The notes: generated from the letters alone by a model not told the origin. Numbered from the stretch's first letter, positions 16,522 through 24,755 are shown. The stretch is 64,000 bases of DNA from Pseudonocardia sp. DSM 110487 (GCF_019468565.1 NZ_CP080521.1:7006001-7070000); one strand, 5' to 3'. Made by a program: numbers and translations.

Positions 16522-17690
16522 TCGGCATCGGGCTGGTCGGGGCGGGCTTCCGGAGCGGCCTCGCCACCGCCGCCGAGGTGCCCGGTGAGTCGCGCGTGGT
16601 CGCGGTGGCCGACGTCGACGAGCGGGCCGCGCGGCGGGCCGTGCGGGAACGGCACCCGGGCGCAGGCGTGCACACCGACCACCGGGCGCTGCTGGGCCGC
16701 TCCGACGTCGACGCCGTACTGGTGATCACCCCGGATAACACCCACGCGGACCTCGCCTGCGACGCGCTGGAGGCGGGGAAGGCCGTGTTCGTCGAGAAGC
16801 CACTCGCCACCACCGTCGAGGACTGCGACCGGGTGCTGCGGACGGCGGAGAAGGCGGGCAGCCGGCTCTACGTCGGACACAACATGCGGCACATGCCGGT
16901 GGTGCGCACGATGCGGGAGATCGTCGAGCGCGGGGACATCGGCGCGGTTCAGTCGGTGTGGGTGCGCCACTTCGTCGGCAACGGCGGCGACTTCTACTTC
17001 AAGGACTGGCATGCCGAGCGCCGGTGCACCACATCGCTGCTGCTGCAGAAGGCGGCGCACGACATCGACGTCGTGCACTGGCTCGCGGGCGCATATACGG
17101 AGCGGGTGAGCGCGTTCGGGGCGCTGCGCGTGTACGGCGACGGGCACCGCCGCGAACCCGGCGCGCCGAAGCCGCCGGACTGGCTCGCCCCGGAACGGCA
17201 CTGGCCGCCCCGCAGCCAGCGCGACCTCAACCCGGTGATCGACGTGGAGGACCTATCGCTGGTGAACCTGCAGCTCGGCGGGGGCGTGCTGGCCGCATAC
17301 CAGCAGTGCCACTTCACCCCGGACTACTGGCGCAACTACACCGTGATCGGCGACGCGGGACGGCTGGAGAACTTCGGCGACGGCTCCGGCGCAGTGGTCA
17401 AGGTGTGGAACCGGCGGCGGTCCGGCTACGCGCCCGACGCCGACGCAGAACACGTCCTGCCGCCGAGCACCGAGGTCCACGCCGGCGCGGACCGGCCCCT
17501 CATGGCGGAGTTCCTGCGGTTCGTCCGCGACGGCGGGCGCACCGACACCTCGCCGGTGGCCGCCCGGATGAGCGTCGCCGCCGGAGTGCAGGCCACGGCG
17601 TCGCTGCGGGCGGGCGGCAAGCCTCATGACGTCCCGCCGCTTGACCCGCAGCTCGTGGCGTACTTCGAGCGGGGGCAGCGCCCGCTGTAG
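16518..17690 (+). CDS. Gfo/Idh/MocA-family oxidoreductase 3
   Basis: The 390-residue protein starts at a TTG that overlaps the preceding stop (TTGA), giving IGIGLVGAGFRSGLA as the nucleotide loop. VEKPLATT lies near residue 95 and AHDIDVVHWLAGAY near 178. It is longer than its two neighbours because of an insert with many Trp and Pro around 205-240 (PKPPDWLAPERHWPPRS). It ends the seven-gene operon. Three such enzymes in a row suggest a multi-step oxidation-reduction of one sugar, for example through keto intermediates; this is an inference. Confidence 0.86.
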   Translation: MIGIGLVGAGFRSGLATAAEVPGESRVVAVADVDERAARRAVRERHPGAGVHTDHRALLGRSDVDAVLVITPDNTHADLACDALEAGKAVFVEKPLATTVEDCDRVLRTAEKAGSRLYVGHNMRHMPVVRTMREIVERGDIGAVQSVWVRHFVGNGGDFYFKDWHAERRCTTSLLLQKAAHDIDVVHWLAGAYTERVSAFGALRVYGDGHRREPGAPKPPDWLAPERHWPPRSQRDLNPVIDVEDLSLVNLQLGGGVLAAYQQCHFTPDYWRNYTVIGDAGRLENFGDGSGAVVKVWNRRRSGYAPDADAEHVLPPSTEVHAGADRPLMAEFLRFVRDGGRTDTSPVAARMSVAAGVQATASLRAGGKPHDVPPLDPQLVAYFERGQRPL

Positions 17691-18120
17691 CTCGTCTGGC
17701 TCGCCAGTCGACGGCGACGTGACGGAGCTCGTCCCTCGGTGGCTGGTCGGCGCGGAAACGGGCGAAACCGACACGGAGCGCACCAAAACAGCGAGCATGA
17801 CGCTCGCGGCCCCATGATCGATGCGAGATGTCCATCCCGGCCCTCGACCGGGCGATTGTGCGCTTCTCGGAATGATCTCCGCTGTTGACGCATCCCGTAT
17901 CCGCTCACGCGACCCGTCGACCAGTCGCGTGGACCGAGAAGGGGTGCGCGAGCGCACACCGGGCGCGGGAGGTACCTGCCTGGCGTCCGCGGAGTGCCGA
18001 CTGATCCGCGCCCCGCGCAGTAACGATCACGGCTGCATGAAAACGTGCGCCGTCCGATGTCCAATCCCGGATGCGCCGTTCGTCGGTGGGCAAAACCGCA
18101 ACGAACGCATGGAGGCGATC
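17691..18120. other. 430-base non-coding interval with two inverted repeats
   Basis: No convincing gene is seen. Bases 17791-17807 form a small hairpin (GCGAGC/GCTCGC, 5-base loop) about 100 bases after the last oxidoreductase, a possible weak terminator. Bases 17906-17931 form a longer inverted repeat (CACGCGAC/GTCGCGTG, 10-base centre). Close to the DUF899 start, 18073-18086 matches half of the palindromes found between smc and ftsY. Confidence 0.5.
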
Positions 18121-18861
18121 ATGAACGATCACGCACCCGGCCAGGCCCTCCCGCCCGTGGTCGACAGGAAGACCTGGCAGGAGGCCCGGGACGCACTGTT
18201 CGCGCGGGAGAAGGCGCATACCCGCGAAGGGGACGCAATCGCCGCGGCGCGGCGGCGGCTGCCGATGGTGGAGGTCGACGCCACCATCGAGGTCATCGGC
18301 CCTGACGGACCGATCACGATCCTCGACGTCTTCGAAGGCCGCACGCAGCTCATCGCCTACTTCCACGCCTGGTGGCCCGGCAAAACCGCCGCCGAGCAGT
18401 GCGAGGGCTGCACGTTCTTCAACAGCCAGGTCCGCGAGCTGTCCTACCTCCACTCCCGCGACGCCACGTACGCCGTGCTCTGCAAGGGCCCGTACGCGGA
18501 AAGCATCCGCTACCGGGACTTCATGGGCCTGGACATGCCGTGGTACTCGGCCGAGAAGACGGCCCCGCAACTCCTGGAGGGTCGCGACTGGCAGCGCCAC
18601 CACCTCGTCTGCTACGTCCGCGACGGCGAGCGGGTGTTCGAGACGTACTACACCGGCGGTCGTGGCGTCGAGATCATGGCCCCCACCCACGGGCTGCTGG
18701 ACATGACCGTCTACGGACGCCAAGAGACGTGGGAAGACTCCCCCGACGGCTGGCCCCAGCCCTGGAGTTACGAACACGGCCAGCACCACTGGCGTACCAA
18801 CGGACGCCCCATCGCCCAGTGGTCCCGCATCGAAGCCGGCCGCTCCGACGAGCTGACCTGA
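18121..18861 (+). CDS. DUF899 family, thioredoxin-like protein
   Basis: The 246-residue protein starts at ATG 18121, placed 5 bases after GGAGG; a longer open frame from 17821 has no ribosome site. It belongs to DUF899, a thioredoxin-fold family without known substrate. Visible family features are ARRRLPMVEV, the segment LIAYFHAWWPG, a CEGC pair near residue 97 that corresponds to the redox CxxC, and the C-terminal ETWEDSPDGWPQP. A paralogue is encoded at 57722-58453. Confidence 0.85.
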   Translation: MNDHAPGQALPPVVDRKTWQEARDALFAREKAHTREGDAIAAARRRLPMVEVDATIEVIGPDGPITILDVFEGRTQLIAYFHAWWPGKTAAEQCEGCTFFNSQVRELSYLHSRDATYAVLCKGPYAESIRYRDFMGLDMPWYSAEKTAPQLLEGRDWQRHHLVCYVRDGERVFETYYTGGRGVEIMAPTHGLLDMTVYGRQETWEDSPDGWPQPWSYEHGQHHWRTNGRPIAQWSRIEAGRSDELT

Positions 18862-18879
18862 GGATCAGCCGAGCAGCGC

Positions 18880-19761
18880 TCAGGGGTGCGGGTTGCGCGG
18901 GCGCGGCTGGCAGCGGGGGCAGGTGTAGGAGCTGCGGTTCATGAACGGGTCGCGGCGGATCGGGGTGCCACAGCGCGGGCACGGGCGGTCGGCCTGCCCG
19001 TACACCGCGAGCGAGCGGTCGAAGTAGCCCGACGCACCGTTCACGTTGACGTACAGGGCGTCGAACGAGGTTCCGCCCGCGGTGAGCGCCTCGTTCATCA
19101 CGGTCGCCGCCGCGCCGAGCACCGCCCGGCCCTGCCCGCGCGTGAGCCCCTCGGTGGGCCGCGAGCCGTGCAGGCGCGCCCGCCAGAGGGCCTCGTCGGC
19201 ATAGATGTTGCCGATGCCCGAGACCACGGTCTGGTCCAGCAGCGCCCGTTTGAGCCCGGTGCGGCGGCGGCGGATGGCCGCCACCGCGTCGTCGAGGTCG
19301 AACGCGGGGTCCATCGGGTCGCGGGCGATGTGGGCGACGGGGTCCGGGACCAGTCCCCCGCCCACGGCAGGGACGAGGGGATGCACCGACAGCCCGCCGA
19401 ACGTGCGCTGATCGACGAACCGCAGCTCAGGGCCTGCGTCGGCGAACCTCAGCCGGACGCGCAAGTGGGTCTCGTCCGGGCGATCCGCGTCGGCGACGAG
19501 CATCTGCCCGCTCATCCCGAGGTGCGCGAGTACCGCGTCCTCGCCGTCCTCGGCGTGGTCGAGCTCGAGCCAGAGGTACTTGCCGCGGCGGCGGACGCCG
19601 GTGATCGTGCGGCCGACCAGGCGGGCCGCGAAGTCGGCGCCGCCCTCGACGTGCCGGCGGACGGCGCGCGGGTGCGCCACGGTGACCTCGGCGACCTTGC
19701 GGTCGAGGACGTGGTCCGCGAGGCCGCGGCGGACGACCTCGACCTCGGGCAGCTCCGGCAC
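18880..19761 (-). CDS. mutM: Formamidopyrimidine-DNA glycosylase
   Basis: The 293-residue enzyme removes oxidised purines (8-oxoG, FapyG) and cleaves the abasic site. The N-terminal PELPEVE carries the catalytic Pro and Glu. The helix-two-turn-helix region includes VVSGIGNIYADEALW (about 180). The C-terminal zinc finger (CPRC...CPRC, about 261-284) is intact. It lies 10 bases after rnc on the same strand, the usual actinobacterial rnc-mutM order. Here the next genes expected downstream, smc and ftsY, are about 15 kb away. Confidence 0.97.
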   Translation of the reverse strand: MPELPEVEVVRRGLADHVLDRKVAEVTVAHPRAVRRHVEGGADFAARLVGRTITGVRRRGKYLWLELDHAEDGEDAVLAHLGMSGQMLVADADRPDETHLRVRLRFADAGPELRFVDQRTFGGLSVHPLVPAVGGGLVPDPVAHIARDPMDPAFDLDDAVAAIRRRRTGLKRALLDQTVVSGIGNIYADEALWRARLHGSRPTEGLTRGQGRAVLGAAATVMNEALTAGGTSFDALYVNVNGASGYFDRSLAVYGQADRPCPRCGTPIRRDPFMNRSSYTCPRCQPRPRNPHP

Positions 19762-19771
19762 GTACGGGACG

Positions 19772-20518
19772 CTAGCCGTTTCGCCCGTCAGTACCGGCGG
19801 CGGCCTCCGCGGTGAGCGTGCGCCACGCGAGCTCGGCCGCCTTCTGCTCGGCCTCCTTCTTCGTGCGCCCCACCCCGGATCCGAGGTCGCGGCCCGCGAT
19901 CACCGCCGTGGCGGTGAACTCCTTGAGGTGATCCGGCCCGTCCTCGGCGATGCGGTACTCGGGCACGCCGAGGTCGGCGGACGCGGTGAGCTCCTGCAGG
20001 CTGGTCTTCCAGTCCAGCCCGGCGCCGAGCAGCGGGGCGCCCTGCATCAGGGCGTCGAACAGCCGGTGCACCAGCTCACGCGCGGTGTCGAGACCGTGCT
20101 CGAGGTAGACCGCGCCGATCAGTGCCTCGGTGGCGTCGGCGAGGATGCTCGCCTTGGTCCTACCGCCGGTCAGCTCCTCGCCGCGGCCCAGGTAGAGGTG
20201 CGCGCCGAGCCCGTCCTCCCCGAGGGTGGCGGCCACGCCCGCGAGGGCGTGCATGTTCACGACGCTCGCGCGGAGCTTGGCCAGCTGCCCCTCGGGCAGC
20301 TCGGGGTGGTCGCGGTACAGCCGCTCGGTGACGATGATCGAGAGGACCGAGTCGCCGAGGAACTCCAGCCGCTCGTTGGTGGGCAGCCCGCCGTTCTCGT
20401 ACGCGTACGAGCGGTGCGTGAGCGCAAGGGTGAGGAGGTCCTCGGAGACCTTCACCCCCAACGACGCGAGCAGGGGCCCGCGATCGTCCGCGGGCCCCTG
20501 TGGGGCGCGTTCTGCCAT
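19772..20518 (-). CDS. rnc: Ribonuclease III
   Basis: The 248-residue double-strand-specific endoribonuclease matures rRNA and cleaves structured mRNAs. The catalytic signature NERLEFLGDSV is at residues 48-58, and the second acidic helix DATEALIGAVYLE is near 123-135. The C-terminal dsRNA-binding domain begins near 165 (DWKTSLQELT). ATG at 20518 lies 10 bases after the rpmF stop; an in-frame extension to 20569 would overlap rpmF and is rejected. Codons 7-16 encode a perfect 12-bp hairpin that could be a self-cleavage site. Confidence 0.97.
   Translation of the reverse strand: MAERAPQGPADDRGPLLASLGVKVSEDLLTLALTHRSYAYENGGLPTNERLEFLGDSVLSIIVTERLYRDHPELPEGQLAKLRASVVNMHALAGVAATLGEDGLGAHLYLGRGEELTGGRTKASILADATEALIGAVYLEHGLDTARELVHRLFDALMQGAPLLGAGLDWKTSLQELTASADLGVPEYRIAEDGPDHLKEFTATAVIAGRDLGSGVGRTKKEAEQKAAELAWRTLTAEAAAGTDGRNG
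20471..20500 (-). promoter_or_regulatory. Hairpin in the start of rnc, candidate RNase III self-cleavage site
   Basis: Perfect 12-base arms (20471-20482 and 20489-20500) enclose a 6-base loop. In the mRNA the stem lies 18 bases after the rnc start codon and is almost all G and C. It could be cut by RNase III or slow ribosomes or polymerase after rpmF. Confidence 0.5.
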
Positions 20519-20528
20519 CCGCCCGTCG

Positions 20529-20711
20529 TCAGGCCGGGGTGACGACCGGGCGGCCGTCGTAGGTGCCACAGGTGGGGCAGGCGACGTGCGGCGGCTTGGT
20601 GGCCCGGCACGCGCGGTTGGAGCAGGCGACGAGGGTGGGCACAGCGGCCTTCCACTGCGCCCGGCGCGAGCGCGTGTTCGACCGCGACATCCGGCGCTTC
20701 GGAACAGCCAC
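20529..20711 (-). CDS. rpmF: Ribosomal protein bL32
   Basis: The 60-residue protein of the large ribosomal subunit starts at GTG 20711 with AVPKRRMSRSNTRSRRAQWK, which is diagnostic for bL32. Four Cys (30, 35, 45, 48) are in the zinc-ribbon positions, with the CPTC pair intact. The ribosome site AGGAG lies 7 bases upstream. It is followed 10 bases later by rnc and preceded by the DUF177 gene, the standard order. Confidence 0.96.
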   Translation of the reverse strand: MAVPKRRMSRSNTRSRRAQWKAAVPTLVACSNRACRATKPPHVACPTCGTYDGRPVVTPA

Positions 20712-20739
20712 GTGAGATCTCCTAGCAGTCAGTACGGGG

Positions 20740-21315
20740 TCAGTCGGCGGACAGGCGCCCCTTGAGAGCGGCCCACCGAGGATCCAGTGTCTCATGCCCG
20801 TGGTCGGGCGTGAGGTCGGCCCACTTCTCCCCGCACTCGGGGCAGAGGCCGGGGCAGTCGACCCGGCAGAGCGGGGCGAGTGGCAGCGCGAGCACGACGG
20901 CGTCGCGCACGATCTGCTCGACGTCGACCATCTCGTCGACGACCCGCGGCAGCTCGTCCTCTTCGGTGGTCTCGTCGGTGATGCTGTCCGGGTAGGCGAA
21001 CAGCTCCGAGAGCTCCACGTCGATCTCGTCGGAGAGCGGGTCGAGGCAGCGGGCGCACTCGCCGGACAGCGATGCGTGGACGGTGCCGGAGACGTACACC
21101 CCCTCGGTGACCGACTCCAGCCGCGCCTCGAGCTCGATCGGCGCGCCCTCGGGGACGGCGATCGTCTCCAGTCCGAGCCGGGCGGTCCCGGCGGGCGCCG
21201 GGATGCGCCTGCTGTAGGCGCGCATGTTCCCGGGACGGCGCCCCAGCTCGCGCGTGGCGAAGACCCACGGGCTGGCCGGGTCGGGGTGGCCGGGGTGGGG
21301 GCGGTGCGTGGTCAC
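20740..21315 (-). CDS. DUF177 (YceD-like) protein, rRNA/bL32-linked
   Basis: This 191-residue protein belongs to DUF177 (YceD/Duf177), which in bacteria and plastids is linked to 23S rRNA accumulation and is almost always encoded before rpmF. Features are the N-terminal WVFATRELGRRPGNM, the GECARCLD Cys pair near residue 90, an acidic stretch (TDETTEEDELP) and the C-terminal CPGLCPECGEKW Cys cluster. Two adjacent GTG codons (21318, 21315) can start it; the second is 6 bases after a TACCCT -10 hexamer, suggesting a leaderless mRNA. Confidence 0.9.
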   Translation of the reverse strand: MTTHRPHPGHPDPASPWVFATRELGRRPGNMRAYSRRIPAPAGTARLGLETIAVPEGAPIELEARLESVTEGVYVSGTVHASLSGECARCLDPLSDEIDVELSELFAYPDSITDETTEEDELPRVVDEMVDVEQIVRDAVVLALPLAPLCRVDCPGLCPECGEKWADLTPDHGHETLDPRWAALKGRLSAD

Positions 21316-21321
21316 CACTCC

Positions 21322-21327
21322 AGGGTA
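21322..21327 (-). promoter_or_regulatory. -10 element (TACCCT) for the DUF177-rpmF-rnc-mutM operon
   Basis: The hexamer ends 6 bases before the GTG at 21315. It lies 23 bases from the -10 element of the divergent gene, so both transcripts would start in one 50-base interval. Confidence 0.45.
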
Positions 21328-21350
21328 GGCCCGCCCCGAACCCGATCCGC

Positions 21351-21356
21351 TACCTT
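21351..21356 (+). promoter_or_regulatory. -10 element (TACCTT) of a probable leaderless transcript
   Basis: The TANNNT hexamer ends 7 bases before the GTG at 21364 of the hypothetical gene, and no ribosome site is present. Confidence 0.45.
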
Positions 21357-21363
21357 CCCCCGA

Positions 21364-21885
21364 GTGCCCTTGATCCAGACCTGCACCGTCGACGACCCGC
21401 TGCACGGTGTGGTGATCGTCCACACCGACATCGAGCACGGGTGGGTCGAGGTGGCGGGTGACGGCTTCCCCGCGGTGCACCTGCGGCGGTCGGAGACCGC
21501 TGAGGTGTCCGCGTACGTGCCGATCGGCACGCGCGACCCCGCGCAACTCACGCTCACCGTCGACGGGACGCCGGCCACGCTCACCCTCGGGAGGGGCCGG
21601 TTCACCCGCGGCTCGTTCCGCGTGGACGCGCACGTGGACGGCGTCCACTACCACTTCAGCCCGTCTGACGAGGACGGCAGCCGGCTCTCCCGCGACGGGC
21701 AGCGGCTGGGCGAGCTCATGCTCGAACCGGAGACGGTGGAGCTGATGGCGGTGTGGACACCCGCCGCGGACGTCCGGCCGCGGGACGCAGCCGTCGGCTA
21801 CGCACTGGCCACCGCGTTCGGGACGGGGGCGGAGAGCACGCTGACGATGCTGATCAACACGGTCGTCGGGCCGTTCGGCGGCTGA
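21364..21885 (+). CDS. Hypothetical protein, 173 residues
   Basis: I do not recognise this family. The protein has no signal peptide or transmembrane segment. It is rich in beta-type sequence in the first 110 residues (alternating V/H/T, such as HGVVIVHTDIEHGWVEV and AQLTLTVDGTPATLTLG), with an acidic, mostly helical C-terminal third. Codon use matches its neighbours. It is divergent from the DUF177-rpmF-rnc-mutM operon and is probably read from a leaderless mRNA starting at GTG 21364. It is convergent with the next gene, with only 7 bases between the stops. Confidence 0.6.
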   Translation: MPLIQTCTVDDPLHGVVIVHTDIEHGWVEVAGDGFPAVHLRRSETAEVSAYVPIGTRDPAQLTLTVDGTPATLTLGRGRFTRGSFRVDAHVDGVHYHFSPSDEDGSRLSRDGQRLGELMLEPETVELMAVWTPAADVRPRDAAVGYALATAFGTGAESTLTMLINTVVGPFGG

Positions 21886-21892
21886 TCACAGC

Positions 21893-22663
21893 TCACCCAC
21901 CGACCCTCGGGCGCACCGGCGCAGCCGCGACGACCCAGACGACGCGCCGCTCGGCGTCGGTGCAGTACCAGACCCGCCCGCTCCCGGCGACCTCGAGGTG
22001 CCACTGCTGCAGGGTCCGCTCGCCGACCCGGCGCTCGGCAAGCCGCCCGCGCAGCCGGTGCCGGCGGGCCGGCTCGTGGGGCCGGGCGGGACGCTCGGCG
22101 AGCGCTGCCCACGCCTCCGCCGGCCCGGTGGCCACGCGGCACAGCTCCTCCCAGCCCTTCGCCGCCTCGGACGTCGCGAACCGGGGCTCCCAGCGGTCGG
22201 ACGTCCCCGAGCTCCCCTCGGGCACCGGGACCGGGCCGAGGTCGTCGTCCACCGGGCGGGACAGCTCGGCCGCGAGGGAGGGGTCGGCGTGGATCTCGGC
22301 GGTGGCTCGCCACTCGAACAGCGCCTGCGACAGCACATCCCACTGCCCCAGCTCCGCCGACGCCTGCACGGCCTGCCCGAACTCGCTCGCGAAGCGGCGC
22401 CGGTCGTCGACGGGGAGCTTGTCGAGCCACGGGAACTCCTCGGTGAGGGCCTCGTGCGCCGCCTCGTCCAGGTGCAGCAGCGCGGTGCGCAGCGTCCGCG
22501 CCACGGCGAGGGCCCCGTCAGCCGCCGCTTCGGCGCGGTCCTCCCTGACCAGGAGCAGCGGCACCCCTTCGCGCCGCCGGACGCGCACGTCGCCCCGGTC
22601 GGCGAGGGCCGCGACGCCCCGCGGGTCGCGCTGGAGCTCGCTCCACTGCACCTCGGTGGTCAT
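21893..22663 (-). CDS. Probable single-chain antitoxin-toxin fusion (Phd-like plus RelE/ParE-like)
   Basis: The 256-residue protein has two parts that normally occur as separate proteins. Residues 1-45 (VQWSELQRDPRGVAALADRGDVRVRRREGVPLLLVR in several pieces) follow the Phd/YefM antitoxin pattern of a short strand-helix DNA-binding fold. A helical region follows (50-125). Residues about 165-250 look like a RelE/ParE-fold nuclease: AKGWEELCR, a basic region RRHRLRGRLAERRVG, QWHLEVAGSGRVWYC and a final VVWVVAAAP strand. The fold assignment is by pattern and moderately sure. No partner gene is adjacent. It could be a self-inhibited toxin or a tamed fusion with regulatory use. Confidence 0.6.
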   Translation of the reverse strand: MTTEVQWSELQRDPRGVAALADRGDVRVRRREGVPLLLVREDRAEAAADGALAVARTLRTALLHLDEAAHEALTEEFPWLDKLPVDDRRRFASEFGQAVQASAELGQWDVLSQALFEWRATAEIHADPSLAAELSRPVDDDLGPVPVPEGSSGTSDRWEPRFATSEAAKGWEELCRVATGPAEAWAALAERPARPHEPARRHRLRGRLAERRVGERTLQQWHLEVAGSGRVWYCTDAERRVVWVVAAAPVRPRVGG

Positions 22664-22712
22664 GACCCCGCATGCTGGAGGTATTCAGAGATCCGGGCAA
22701 TCGCCCGGGGGC

Positions 22713-23234
22713 TCAGAGTTCGCCGAACGGGGCCGCGTAGCGGAAGGTGCCGCGCAGCTGCGGCCGGTACGCCGTGAGCGGGCGGGCCTGGAAGTGCGGC
22801 GCCCACTCGGGTACCTCGGGCTCGATGCCCAGCTCGGCCGCGGGGCGGAATCCGAACCGCGGGTAGTAGTCGGGGTGCCCGAGCAGCACCACGACGCCCT
22901 CGTCGAGCGCGTCGGCGGCGCCGAGCACCGCGTGCATGAGGGCACTGCCCACACCGCGGCGCTTGTGGGCCTCCCGCACGCCGAGCGGGCCGAGGCCGAG
23001 CGCGGGCAGCTGGTCAGGGCCGAGCGTCGCCCGCGTGACGCACACGTGCCCCACCACAGCACCGTCGATCTCGGCGACGAGCGACAAGGGCGGCAGCCAC
23101 TCCTCGCTCGCGCGCAGGGCGTCGACCAAGCCCGGCTCGATCGGCGCGGAGTCGGGGTACATCGGGGCGAACGCCTCGGCGTGGACGTCGGCGACGGCGG
23201 GCGCGTCACCCGGGAGCTCACGGCGGACCAGCAC
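22713..23234 (-). CDS. GNAT-family N-acetyltransferase
   Basis: The 173-residue protein has the GNAT fold: VRRELPGDAPAVADVHAEAF at the start, GHVCVTRA as strand 4 and the acetyl-CoA loop V-REAHKRRGVGSALMHAV near residues 86-100. HPDYYPRFGFRPAAELGI near 120-137 places it close to the YhbS-type acetyltransferases. It starts at GTG 23234 and follows the glycosyltransferase by 39 bases. The substrate is unknown. Confidence 0.88.
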   Translation of the reverse strand: MLVRRELPGDAPAVADVHAEAFAPMYPDSAPIEPGLVDALRASEEWLPPLSLVAEIDGAVVGHVCVTRATLGPDQLPALGLGPLGVREAHKRRGVGSALMHAVLGAADALDEGVVVLLGHPDYYPRFGFRPAAELGIEPEVPEWAPHFQARPLTAYRPQLRGTFRYAAPFGEL

Positions 23235-23273
23235 CGGGACAAGATCCAGGTCGGCGCACGTACACGCAACCGA

Positions 23274-24755
23274 CTATCCGATGTGGCGCAGCTGCGGCCA
23301 GAGCTGCGACCACGGAGCGCGCCGCTCGCGGACCAGCCAGACCGGCTCGTCCTGCTCGTCGTTGTCGACGCCGAGCCCGTTGTCGACGCGCGCGGCGAGC
23401 TCGACCGCGCCGAACCACCGGCGCAGCGGCGCCTCGTCCAGCCCGACCACGATCAGCGTTCCGGCATCCTCCGGCGGCGGGCCCCACCCCCAGTACGCGT
23501 TGTGCCCGCTGTGGGCCGGCGCGAGCGCGGGCAGGAACCGGTCGACGGCGCCCGCCTCCCCATAGTTGGCGGTGAGCACCGCGACGCGCTCGCCCGCTGG
23601 CACCCGCGCGTGCACGGCGGAGATCGTCGCCGCGAACTCGGGCCAGCCGACCGTCTCCCCCGCGTCGTAGTTGATGTCCGGGATCGGGGTGCGCGCCAGC
23701 TCACCGACCGGGACGAGCGGCAGCATGAGCAGCGAAGACATCGCGAGGCTCAGCGCGAGGGCGGCCGCGAGCAGCCCGGTTCGCAGCACGCGTGCTCCGC
23801 GCCGCGCCCAGTCGACGACGGCCGGCGCGCCCGCCGCGAGCAGCACCGGGAAGAAGCCCGCCATGTAGTAGGGCTTGCCGCCCGTCACCAGGAACAGCGC
23901 GGCGACCAGCACGTACGCCACGGCGAAGGCGCGCCACGTGCGCAGCGCGGGGTCGCGGGCGAGGCGCCACCAGCCCAGTACCCAGATCGGCACGAGCAGC
24001 GGGCTCACGAGCACGAGCTGGAACGGCAGGAACAGGTACCACGGCTCGCTGCTGCCGGAGCTGCCGCCCGCGATCGCGGCGGACAGCGTGAACACCGGGA
24101 AGCCGTTCGTGGCCTGCCAGACCAGGTTCGGCGCCCAGATCGCGAGCGCCACCGCCGCGCCCAGCCACGGCCAGCGACTGGCCAGCGCCGCCCGCGGCCC
24201 GACCGCAAGCACGCCCACGAGCACGCCGGCGAGCAGCACCAGCGGCTGCGGCTTGTTCTGCAACGCGAGCCCGGCCACCGCGCCGGTGACGAGCCAGATC
24301 ATGCCGCCGTCACGCAGCGAGCGCGCCAGGAGCCAGGTCAGGGCGGTCCAGGCGAGCAGGTCGTAGGTGGTGGTCGACAGCAGGTGCCCGACAGCCAGCA
24401 GCACCGCCGACACGCCCATGCTCGCCGCGGCCACCAGCTGCGCGCCGCGCCCTCCACCCAGCTCACGGGCGATCAGGCCGGTGAGCAGCACGACCAGGGC
24501 CGATGCGAGCACCGACGGCAGCCGCAGGCCGGTGAGCGAGCCGGGCAGCAGCGTGTCCATCGCGCGCGCGATCAGCGGCGTGAGCGGTGGCTGGTCGACG
24601 TAGCCGAACGCCGGTTCGCGCCCGGCCCGCAGGAAGTACAGCTCGTCGCGATGGTAGCCGTAGCGACCGGACGTGGCGAGCAGCAGCGCGGCGACGCCGC
24701 CCGCGAGCGCACCGAGCCCGCCCCACGCCACACGGAAGCGAGGCGGATCGATCAC
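23274..24755 (-). CDS. Integral membrane glycosyltransferase, GT39/PMT-like
   Basis: The 493-residue protein has about 11 hydrophobic segments and belongs to the ArnT/PMT_2 group that uses polyprenyl-phosphate sugars on the outer face of the membrane. The first extracytoplasmic loop shows HRDELYFLRAGREPAFGYVDQPPLTP (residues about 35-60, in parts), with the conserved Asp-Glu and the YVDQPPL motif. The C-terminal 120 residues form a soluble domain. GTG at 24755 lies 6 bases after a TAGCGT hexamer, again a leaderless arrangement. The acceptor is unknown, probably a cell-envelope component. Confidence 0.88.
   Translation of the reverse strand: MIDPPRFRVAWGGLGALAGGVAALLLATSGRYGYHRDELYFLRAGREPAFGYVDQPPLTPLIARAMDTLLPGSLTGLRLPSVLASALVVLLTGLIARELGGGRGAQLVAAASMGVSAVLLAVGHLLSTTTYDLLAWTALTWLLARSLRDGGMIWLVTGAVAGLALQNKPQPLVLLAGVLVGVLAVGPRAALASRWPWLGAAVALAIWAPNLVWQATNGFPVFTLSAAIAGGSSGSSEPWYLFLPFQLVLVSPLLVPIWVLGWWRLARDPALRTWRAFAVAYVLVAALFLVTGGKPYYMAGFFPVLLAAGAPAVVDWARRGARVLRTGLLAAALALSLAMSSLLMLPLVPVGELARTPIPDINYDAGETVGWPEFAATISAVHARVPAGERVAVLTANYGEAGAVDRFLPALAPAHSGHNAYWGWGPPPEDAGTLIVVGLDEAPLRRWFGAVELAARVDNGLGVDNDEQDEPVWLVRERRAPWSQLWPQLRHIG

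Noticed and set aside
17821..18120. N-terminal extension of the first DUF899 protein
   Set aside because: GGAGG is placed correctly for ATG 18121 and the extension has no family similarity.
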